Shown piece after piece: positions 7,177-13,642 of a DNA stretch of 13,642 nucleotides. The notes beneath the pieces are model-generated. The model did not search any database and was not told where the DNA came from. It was given only the letters and a program-made list of their open reading frames with translations. A program made the translations under genes and the position numbers. The DNA is from Pleurotus ostreatus/Saccharomyces cerevisiae fusant (Eukaryota; Opisthokonta): the NCBI GenBank assembly GCA_024196135.1, contig JAMQCK010000946.1, positions 1 to 13,642 on the forward strand, given 5' to 3'. Each line of letters opens with the position of its first letter. Position 1 is the stretch's first letter.

Positions 7177-9187
7177 TCACGCCCTCATACCGCGCCACGC
7201 ACTTTGCATCGCGATCCTGCGCGCCTACAAGGCTTGTCAGCGTCATGCTTACTGTACACAGATCTCACTCACCTGCTCCAGCGAAATTGAGGACTCCCTC
7301 AGCTCGATCTTCTGCCTCCCATCATCATCGTCGTCCGGTATCACCCCACCACCGCCCACCCGCATCCCGTCCTCGTCCTCATCATCATCGTCGTCGAACG
7401 TCGGGCGCACGCCGGCGTTCCGCATACCCCCGAACGCCGCCTTGCCGCCTGCGAGGGAGAATGGGCTGCGCGCGACAGCCGTGCCGAACACGCTCGCCTC
7501 CTTAGGTGCGCCGAACGCGGCAAATTCGGTGGCGACTTTGCGTGGCGGCGAGCCTCCCAATGAACTGCGCGGTGACGAGGTGGTCTTGGCGGGCGTTCGT
7601 GGTGGGGTGGCGGGGTAGTAGGAGTAGCCACCGCGGTTCATGGAATGCCTTGCGGCGAGGTATTTCTCGGTGAAGCGCGAGCCGTGGACCTTTTCGAGAA
7701 AGCTGGTTAGTTATCGCAAAGACGCAAATACATGGTCGTGACTCACCCTCTTGAGCAATGGTCTTGCCTCTTTGAGATTAGGCGCGTTCAGGAAGACCTG
7801 CACGTTGTGCGCCGCCTCCTCGCTCTCCCGGTATATACTCTCGATGACCACACGCTTCGTGCTCTCGTTTCGTAGGAGTAACTTCTCGTGAAGCTCCCGG
7901 GCAACATCGTCGACAGACTCGTTGTTACCGAGAATTCGTTGTGCGACAGCGACACCGACTTCGCGCACCAGGCGTTCCATGTCGAGGTTTTCAAGGACAC
8001 TGCCGACGATGGCATGTGCAAGGAGGTCTGCGGTGGTGAGCGGGAGCATGAGTCCGGAGGTAATTGTTGTGAGAGCGTTGTAGAAGTCGGTGGCGTACTG
8101 TGACCCGACGATCAGCTGGAGCAAGATTAACGGACAAGAAACTCACTGAGTATCCGCTGAGTGCAGGTTCGCAGGCAACAAAGAACTACGACGCGTCAGC
8201 ACGCTGTATTGAAGGTACCCCATACCAGTGATTTGCCAGGCGCAAGATCAGAGGCGGCGTTAGCGCCGCGCCGGATGCAACGTCCCTGGTCTCCAGACGA
8301 TCAAGTTGACATCTTTTGGCCCAAGTTTGGGCGTATATACGCCCTACATCCAGCAGGTAGTCATAGGGTAGCCAGCGTAAGACGTTCAGTAGTCTGTAGC
8401 GGGCGACAGGTGACAACAAGGCCATGACCTGACCGTGACTAATGGCAGCCCGCTTGCCGCCGTCCTGGTTCTGGCCTGGCAGGGGTGGCCCAGTCGGATG
8501 TAAGAAATAACTCACGAGCGTGATCCCATGCTTCGCCATCTCCCTAGCAAGCTGCAAAGGATCGTGTCCATCCGGTGATCCATCGTCGAATCCTGCCGAT
8601 GCATCAGCAGCGGCCTCGACGCGTCCCCGTCGCCACTCACCGTCTCCGTACTCGCCAATGCCGTGTGGTGGTGCGTCCGCAATCAGCACGATCATCTTGC
8701 TCGCTGTCGGTCGCCAGTCCATCTGGAGCGCCTCCGCAAGCGCTGCCGTCACCGCTTCAGGCCCATCGCCACCGCCACTCGCGTAGAGGCCGCTCAAGTC
8801 ATGGTGCACCTTGGTGATGTCGGACGAGAAGCCAAAGTTTTTGGTGATATAGGTGTGATCCTGTGGCGGATGGTCGCGGAACGCGACAAGGCCGACGCGT
8901 AGGTCCTCGCGCGAGAGGAGCTTGCCGGACTGGAAGATGTGCTCGCAGATGGCCTCGATGTTCTTCGTAGCGGACGCTATGTAGGAGCCCTGAGATCCGG
9001 TACAGTCCTGGACAAACACGAGGTCGCTGGAAGGATCGCGTTAGTCAGGGTGCGGGCAGGAGGGACGTAGGACGCACAGCATCTTGCGATCTGCGTCCAG
9101 CGGCGCCTGTGGCACCTGCTGCGCCATTGCTGCAGCCTCCTGCGCAAAGACGGCGTGGGCGTCACCAAAGTCCATGTCGGTGTCCAT
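7177..9187 (-). CDS. VWA-domain protein, VwkA/alpha-kinase-associated type, without kinase domain
   Basis: A 475-aa protein from seven exons on the minus strand: 9187-9078, 9026-8641, 8592-8516, 8185-8147, 8097-7747, 7689-7273, 7224-7177 (TGA). The ATG at 9187-9185 starts a short acidic N-terminus. A von Willebrand A domain covers about residues 38-230. Its metal-site motif is D44-C-T-G-S48 (form D-x-T-x-S). It continues with LRVGLVAFRDHP, then ASGGGDGPEA (about 119-128), LIADAPPHGIGEYGDG (about 151-166) and FFVACEPALSGY (192-203). A conserved all-helical region follows (205-321, including TSGLMLPLTTADLLAHAIVG). The C-terminal tail is low-complexity with Pro/Thr/Ser, two Asp runs (7311-7400) and a short basic end. 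The family resembles the VWA part of Dictyostelium VwkA-like proteins, but no alpha-kinase domain fits in this length. A role as a cytoplasmic protein-interaction module is inferred. Odd points: one intron of 330 nt, and one of 48 nt that is stop-free and in frame. Confidence 0.87.
8254..8269. repeat. GC-rich hairpin in the VWA intron
   Basis: GCGGCG-TTAG-CGCCGC forms a six-pair stem with a four-base loop. It lies inside the 330-nt intron, about 50 nt from the overlapping palindromes. Confidence 0.7.
8319..8344. repeat. Overlapping palindromes with shared arm in the VWA intron
   Basis: A perfect 16-bp palindrome, GGGCGTATATACGCCC, occupies 8329-8344. It overlaps an inverted repeat, GCCCAA-GT-TTGGGC, at 8319-8332. 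The central GGGC is common to both, so only one of the two hairpins can form at a time in a single strand. Confidence 0.85.
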
Positions 9188-9674
9188 GATGGAGGGTGTG
9201 TTGGGTGCGGTCGCGGCCGGGCGCCTGCTGTGATGTTCCTATTGTCGCGCTGCTGATGATGCAGCGATGGTCAGGTCAAAGTCTGGTCGTCGTGCTCGTA
9301 CGGCGGCGATGGGTTCGCGATGGGCAATTCAGACACGGAAACCAAGAAAAAAGGGAGAAGATGGTGGTCGAGTTCAGAAATGCGGCGGGCTGCTGCATGT
9401 TCGCGCCACGAGTTCGTCGCGATCAAGCCTTGCGTGTAAATCGTCTCACACCCGCCCGCCTCGTGCCAGATCCCATTCAGATCTCCCCATTGCCACCTCA
9501 CCAAAGGCGTGAATATGCAGCGACGTCCGTAGAGCTGCGAGGAATGGGCGATAACCAAGCAAGTATTCACATGCTCCATACCGAATACGGACTATGCGGG
9601 GTTGCCAGCAACGGAACTATTTGGACATTGTCTCGGGATAAATACGTCAAGTGCTACGCCCACAGGAACCATAT
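9188..9674 (-). promoter_or_regulatory. Intergenic region: VWA promoter and DUF6534 3' flank
   Basis: Both neighbouring genes are on the minus strand, so this should hold the 3' end of the DUF6534 transcript and the promoter of the VWA gene. A long plus-strand frame (9196-9765) is open, but it is antisense to the last DUF6534 exon, lacks any recognisable motif and is probably chance in GC-rich DNA. No clear TATA or CCAAT element was found. Confidence 0.45.
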
Positions 9675-11472
9675 CTATACTACTTCCCTGGAATTCCCTA
9701 TAGTATCCTGCGAAACGTCGAGGCTAGGGCGGTGTGATTTGCCCAGAGGAGTGCATTTGGCTTGACCATCCACCGTACGCGTCTCCGAGGATTCGACCTC
9801 AACTTGAACCTTCACTCGGTCAGTAAGGAAGCCCACGGGAGGTCAGAACGCAGTATACAAACCTCCGCACTGGTAGCGTTGAAGGTACTCAAGTCCAAGA
9901 TGCCCAGTTGTCGTAGCGAGTGAAATTTCTGCGGAGCTGTGAGTAGCAGTCCGTCTTGGAAAGATCTACCACTCACTACGCTTTGTCCAGCCGTCTGGCT
10001 CGAGGACACATTATCCATCTGCCAATGCCAGCCTTGGCGGCTGTTCAGACTCGACATAAGGGAGTTGGTATATATCTTTGCCAACGAGAAGTTGAACATG
10101 AGATGCCTACAAATGACGCTAATCAGTGACGACGAGGCAAGACAGGATTGAGCCTCACCAGCCTCTATGCTCCAGGAGGTACAGGAGCATATGCATCAGG
10201 CTGAGGCGTAGATGAGCTTGAGGCATGATGATGGAGAGGCGCAGTAGCCAACACGTACCCCCAGAGCGAAGTGATAACACCTGCAATGTGCTCAGAATTT
10301 CGCAAGACATGCAAGGATCTGCGACCGTCACGGCACCAGTCTGTACTGTCACTTCAAGCGAACATGAGTACACGTCAGACGACCCAGATGATAGACTCGA
10401 CGTACATCGTATAATTCGGTCCACCTGCGTGTCCGTGGACTTGATTCCCGTCCTATGCCTACGCTGCAGGACGCGTCAGAAGAGCTCCAGCGGGTCGCCT
10501 TTAGTATACTCTACGCGCCAGGTAATTGACTAGACTACCAGCGACTAGGATATCAGCGAGGGAGGCCGACCCAAACCCTGTCAGTCGGTGGAGCGTCAGA
10601 GAGGCGTACGTGATCGGCAGCGTCCACATACAGACGCCAACGACAGGCAACGACCTGTGAAGCTCAGAGAACACGTATATCATCATACAGGAGATGGCCG
10701 TTCCTATGCCGCTCACTAGGCGCCAGAATGAGCCTTTGCATTTTTTCGTGAGAGAATGATCTACATACGGCAAGCTGTACACGCGCAAGCAGCAATTATG
10801 CTCGCAAGGAAGACGTTGCCGGTGAGCTGAGAGATATGAGTGAGCGAAGGCGTGAGAGTTCACGAACTGGACTCGCCATCCTCACACGCCAGCTGAAGAA
10901 CAACTGTACGCTGCCACCGATGATGCCTACGAGAGCGGGTTCTGCGACAGGCAGGGGTCAAATATTGAGCAAACACGCTGACTCGGTGCACGCACCGGTC
11001 GCAAACACCCAAGTAGTGTGTTGCAAGTATGGCGGATCATCTACGCAGGTGGTGAGCCACACGAAAATCTTTGCAGTCAATGCCCGTCTGCTTACCATAG
11101 TGAACGATCAGGGCAATATACATATACGCCATCGTGAACGCCGTATGCGCGGTATCGGCCAGGAAGAGGAAGAGTACGAGTAGCCTGAGATAGACAGGAT
11201 CCCTGAGAGGCGGGCGTTAGGGCGCGAACCAGCGGAGGCAGGGGACAGGCGTACTTCCGTTTGTAAACATTCCAATAAAGATATCTACGGCGCGCATCAT
11301 CAACGCAATGTCGCAAGCTGGCCACGCAACGCACGTCTGCATAACAGAGACGCCGTACAAGAGCACATTGAGGAATGTCCCCATGAGGACGGGACCGTGT
11401 CTGTGCTCAGTTTCAGCGTGATTGAATAGTAGTAGTACGGACGTATGCTCACGATTCTGCCCCAGACGGCAT
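9675..11472 (-). CDS. DUF6534 domain seven-helix membrane protein, 16 exons
   Basis: A 335-aa integral membrane protein of a family greatly expanded in mushrooms, function unknown. Exons on the minus strand: 11472-11453, 11400-11335, 11284-11255, 11202-11096, 11040-10996, 10941-10886, 10826-10781, 10733-10632, 10577-10510, 10463-10406, 10351-10337, 10280-10259, 10200-10159, 10106-9977, 9928-9863, 9809-9675 (TAG). All phases join. The start is a short exon MPSGAES leading into HGPVLMGTFLNVLLYGVSVM (first helix). Then come QTYLYWNVYKRK, the helix LRLLVLFLFLADTAHTAF, TTWVFATEPALVGIIGG, and FGSASLADILVAGSLVNYL (159-177). The most diagnostic block is the DUF6534 region at about 159-249: HRTGIKSTD, DRIIRLTVQTGVITSLW (195-211) and FNFSLAKIYTNSLMSSLNSR (230-249). 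The tail is hydrophilic (EVQVEVESSET). Introns are 46-59 nt. Least certain are the junction after SWR (10885-10827), which omits a few usual loop residues, and exons 15-16. A role in signalling or stress has been guessed for such families but is not shown here. Confidence 0.85.
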
Positions 11473-11581
11473 ATCGATGGCAGAGCGCTATGACCCTGGA
11501 GAAAAGAGCAGCGGGCTTGGGAGAAAGGGGAAGGAGCAGCAGAGTCAACAACGTCCGACCCGCGAAGGGATCGCCTCCCTC

Positions 11582-11588
11582 ATATAAA
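11582..11588 (-). promoter_or_regulatory. TATA-like element before the DUF6534 gene
   Basis: On the minus strand TTTATAT lies about 110 nt upstream of the start codon. It is a plausible but weak core promoter; no transcription start can be read from the sequence. Confidence 0.3.
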
Positions 11589-11771
11589 CCTGCACCTCTC
11601 CGCCCTAAAACTAGCAGGGATTAGAGTCATCGCACAGTCAGGATCGGCCTCACCGTCCCCAAGCTAGGACGAGGAACATCGTCGCAGCTGTCAGCCCATT
11701 CTTCCCCGTCCACAGACTCAGTTCTGATGCTGACGACTTCGCCCGCTGGCTTCGGAATGTGATTTCGGCCT

Positions 11772-12026
11772 ATGCAAGGACCAACGTCCGGCCTGTGCAA
11801 GAACAGACGTCCGGCTGATGCGAAGACCAGTATCCGCCGCGTTGTTCGTGCAGATGGCAAGTCAAAGAAGATGCTAGTTGACGCAGAGGCGATGCTTTAC
11901 GGATTTTTTGGGGACGGCGCGACCTTTGAGGCGAAGTATCTATTGGAAGATACGATGAGCATGATGAATGAAGACATCAAGAAAATGCAAGGCGGACGAC
12001 GTACATTGCCACATGGAGCTTCATAA
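11772..12026 (+). other. Plus-strand 84-codon open frame, doubtful
   Basis: The frame starts inside the 23-bp repeats. Its second half has a protein-like composition (KKMLVDAEAMLYGFF, then an acidic helix-like run rich in Met). It is antisense to the possible minus-strand transcript, so at most one of the two is likely real. No family is recognised. Confidence 0.2.
11773..11841. repeat. 23-bp tandem repeat, three diverged units
   Basis: Units start at 11773, 11796 and 11819 and share the pattern TGCAAGAACNNACGTCCGGC. The first two are close; the third is more diverged (TATCC in place of CGTCC). The period of 23 is not a multiple of three, so it is unlikely to be selected as protein coding. 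Confidence 0.7.
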
Positions 12027-12307
12027 CGTTGAGCAGATTCCCTCGGGCCCGGGGCCTCGGCCGACCATATAACCACTGACGAGAAGGTTGCGAGAAGGTG
12101 AGCTGTTGAGCGCAAGGCAAGGCAAAGGACGTATAACTGGACCGTCACTTACGCAATTGCAGACCCTGAATCAGAGACGCGCTGGTGAGAAGTGAGCGCG
12201 CAGCCACCTGCACAAACGAAGACGTTAGTCCAGAAGGAATAGAAGATACGCACCTTGATGTCAGAGCAGAGATTGACGAAGAGAAGCCGATGCCACGAGG
12301 ACTTCAT
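11897..12307 (-). other. Possible small spliced transcript of unknown product
   Basis: On the minus strand two well-formed introns follow one another. The first, 12253-12208, has donor GTGCGT, branch GACTAAC and acceptor TGCAG. The second starts with GTAAGT at 12152 and ends at 12103 (CTCAACAG) or 12076 (CGTCAG). Both acceptors keep the same frame. From an ATG at 12307 the exons read MKSSWHRLLFVNLCSDIK, then VAARSLLTSASLIQGLQL, then an open frame to a stop near 11897. The frame extends upstream of the ATG as protein-like sequence but meets a TGA, so the 5' end may be missing or the gene broken. I do not recognise the protein. It could be a small gene, a decayed gene or a non-coding transcript. 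Confidence 0.35.
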
Positions 12308-12368
12308 GAGGCGGGATACGTCGTTGTGATAGTGAAGAACAACGCGCGGTCAGGGTGATTGATGCGGA

Positions 12369-12403
12369 GGAAGGGACTTGACGCGAAGGAAGGGCTTGAC
12401 GCG
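12369..12403. repeat. Two-unit direct repeat, about 18 bp
   Basis: GGAAGGGACTTGACGCGAA at 12369-12387 is followed at once by GGAAGGGCTTGACGCG at 12388-12403, which lacks one A. No function is evident. Confidence 0.7.
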
Positions 12404-12603
12404 TCGTGGCGGACATCGAAGACGGGAGGCAATGCGATAGCAATGGGCGAACGATAGCATGCTGAAGTGAATGATTCCACTGTCCTCCTACTGACATTAC
12501 AAGATACCTGCAATTCCACCCTACAATGCTTGCAGTAATGCTCTCTACCATGCGATGTATGATCCACTGAAGATGAAGATGAAGAAAACAAGGAATGTGC
12601 GCG

Positions 12604-12694
12604 TGCGATGGGCGAGGGATGCCCATGCGACAGGCGTATGATGCCCAGTGCGATGAGCGAGCGAAGTTCCGTGCGATGGGCGTGTGCTGCCCCA
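12604..12694. repeat. 22-23-bp tandem repeat, four diverged units, beyond the Mob2 stop
   Basis: Units begin at 12604, 12626, 12649 and 12672 with the consensus TGCGATGGGCG followed by about five variable bases and TGCCCA. The third unit is the most changed. The array lies 83-173 nt beyond the Mob2 stop codon, probably in or near its 3' UTR. It is likely a minisatellite. Confidence 0.7.
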
Positions 12695-12776
12695 TTATGT
12701 GCATGAAGTGGAATGGTGACCCCATGGTGTGATGCGCGGATCGGGCTCGGGTCGTGGCCAGCCACGATGTCGCGAT

Positions 12777-13642
12777 CTAGGTCTCGAGGATGCCCGCGTC
12801 CTTCCAGCGTTCCCAGAGTAGGCCGACGCCGACGGGCTTGTCTGGCTCGCCACGGATATCGGCGACTTCGAGAAGCTCGTACTCCTGTAGCAATGATCAG
12901 TACGCGACGCAGCTCGATCACGACGCGGACACACCTTGCCAAACGCGAGGAAGTGTGCGAAGAGCGAGTTGAAGTGCGGCTCAGACCTCAGGTGCAGAAT
13001 CGCCTCGTAGTGCGCGTGGTAGAGATGCGCAAACACGCGCAGCAGCTGGCGGTAGACGAGCTTGACCGTGTGGGGGAAGGACGGATGGAAGTTCTGGCTC
13101 GACTTGGTGGGGAAGATGTTCTCGTCGTCAAGTATGGTCTGCACGGAGCTCATGACGGAGTCGATGTAGTTCGGTGCGGAGAGGTTGATCTGCTTCTTGT
13201 CCTGATTCGTCCAGAGGTAGTTGAGGCTTGGTCCAGCGCTCATGTTCGGGCAGGACTGCTGCGTGCAGACCTCGGTGAGCACGCCATAGAACTCGTTGAG
13301 GTTGGTGTAAAAGTCGAAGACTGGGGAACATGAGCGGGGATAGGAAGTATATGGGGGAAAGACGCACTGTTGACAGCAACCCACTCCCACATGTCAACGT
13401 AGGGCGGGAGCTGAACGATCGTCTTGAATTTGCCTGGACTGTGTGAGGAGTGGCGCGCGCTAAGGTGCTTGGTTAGGCGCACCCTTGACTAGCGCGGCAT
13501 CGGCAAAAGGGCGGCAGAGGTAGAGCGGCTTGTTCGCGCCAAAGACAGCCTCCGCGGAGGGCGCGGGGAGCGGTGGCGGGGCGGGGGACGGCGAGGGCGA
13601 GGGCTCCTTGGTGCGGGTGCGCGACTTTGAGCGCGGCGCAGA
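12777..13642 (-). CDS. mob2: Mob2-type activator of NDR/Cbk1/Orb6 kinase, N-terminus outside window
   Basis: The C-terminal 239 residues of a MOB-family protein, from exons 13642-13483, 13433-13368, 13320-12935 and 12884-12777 (TAG) on the minus strand. Introns are 47-50 nt. The visible N-terminal part is a Ser/Pro-rich linker, then NKPLYLCRPFADAALVKG and GKFKTIVQLPPYVDMWEW. FKTIVQLP-x-x-VD-x-x-EW is the hallmark by which I place it in the Mob2 group rather than Mob1. The MOB core follows: FDFYTNLNEFYGVLTEVC, the zinc ligands C-x4-C (CTQQSC) and H-x4-H (HLYHAH), SAGPSLNYLW, and APNYIDSVMSSVQ. The zinc ligands are intact. The C-terminus ends in WERWKDAGILET. In fungi Mob2 binds and activates the NDR kinase (Cbk1 or Orb6) in the RAM/MOR network for polarized growth and cell separation. 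The right edge of the window removes the start. Confidence 0.9.

Larger units (their letters stand above)
8186..8515 (-). other. Exceptionally long (330-nt) intron of the VWA gene
   Basis: The donor GTGAGT (8515-8510) and acceptor CGTAG (ending 8186), with a CTGAC branch-like motif about 10 nt upstream, join ITL to FFVACEPALSGY, which is the expected family sequence. The other introns of this gene are 48-57 nt. The intron length is a multiple of three, and its frame is open until the TAG that is itself the acceptor. It holds several hairpins and an 8-bp inverted repeat, TGCCAGGC at 8234-8241 with GCCTGGCA at 8474-8481. No known RNA or element was recognised inside. Confidence 0.75.
11473..12776. 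other. Gene-poor stretch between DUF6534 and Mob2 genes
   Basis: About 1.3 kb without a firmly supported gene. It should include the DUF6534 promoter (right side of its start) and the Mob2 3' flank (left of 12777). It holds three short tandem-repeat arrays, a possible small spliced minus-strand transcript and a protein-like plus-strand frame, each listed separately. Confidence 0.5.

Noticed and set aside
7690..7746. Nearer acceptor CCAG (ending 7710) for VWA intron 5
   Set aside because: It lies only about 3 nt after the CTAAC branch motif and gives the wrong frame. The next AG (AAAAG, ending at 7690) keeps frame and reads RVHGSRFTEKY.
8234..8481. Small transposable element bounded by TGCCAGGC/GCCTGGCA
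   Set aside because: The 8-bp terminal repeats are perfect, but no adjacent target-site duplication was found, and such short arms can arise by chance. Kept only as a note.
8186..8515. tRNA or box C/D snoRNA inside the long VWA intron
   Set aside because: No cloverleaf with A and B box sequence and no convincing C and D box pair was seen on either strand.
9196..9765. 189-codon plus-strand frame
   Set aside because: It runs through the VWA promoter and antisense to the last DUF6534 exon. No domain, signal or intron logic supports it.
12695..12934. Read-through tail of the Mob2 frame past the donor at 12934
   Set aside because: Unspliced reading gives Arg/Ser/Pro-rich sequence. Removing the intron 12934-12885 gives EYELLEV, which matches the Mob family continuation after FGK.
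1..13642. CRISPR array, prokaryotic operon, phage or plasmid features
   Set aside because: Spliceosomal introns in every clear gene, and eukaryotic families throughout, exclude a prokaryotic source. The tandem repeats lack unique spacers.

Overview
The window looks like chromosomal DNA of a filamentous basidiomycete, most likely a mushroom-forming Agaricomycete. Genes are dense and cut by many introns of about 45-60 nt with GTRNGY donors, CTNAC/CTGAC-like branch sites and YAG acceptors. The gene families also fit this group: a DUF6534 seven-helix membrane protein, a MYND-finger protein, a VWA-domain protein and a Mob2 homologue. No bacterial, viral or CRISPR features were seen. All gene models were spliced by eye from sequence logic and protein-family recall; no search was run.

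Layout. (1) 1-4121, plus strand: two tandem copies of a DHA1-type major facilitator (MFS) drug:H+ antiporter gene. The first is cut by the left edge and the second is complete (nine exons, 516 aa). They share intron positions and several exact exon lengths, so they arose by tandem duplication. (2) 4416-6435, plus: a 637-aa MYND zinc-finger protein, followed to 6756 by coding-like sequence that may be its lost or mis-modelled C-terminus. (3) 7177-9187, minus: a seven-exon gene for a 475-aa protein with an N-terminal VWA domain of the VwkA type. It carries one unusually long 330-nt intron with competing hairpins. (4) 9675-11472, minus: a 16-exon gene for a 335-aa DUF6534 membrane protein. (5) 11473-12776: a gene-poor stretch with short tandem repeats and a possible small spliced minus-strand transcript. 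(6) 12777-13642, minus: the C-terminal 239 residues of a Mob2-type NDR-kinase activator, cut by the right edge.

The genes do not form an obvious pathway. The MFS pair is a small local family probably concerned with toxin or metabolite export. The others are ordinary housekeeping or lineage-expanded genes: Mob2 for cell polarity and morphogenesis, VWA probably for protein interaction, MYND and DUF6534 of unknown role. I found no convincing new multi-gene system. The most interesting items are fine-scale: micro-exons, stop-free introns of length 3n that interrupt key domains, a 330-nt intron with a switch-like palindrome pair, localized divergence in one MFS copy, and a possible C-terminal remnant behind the MYND gene.
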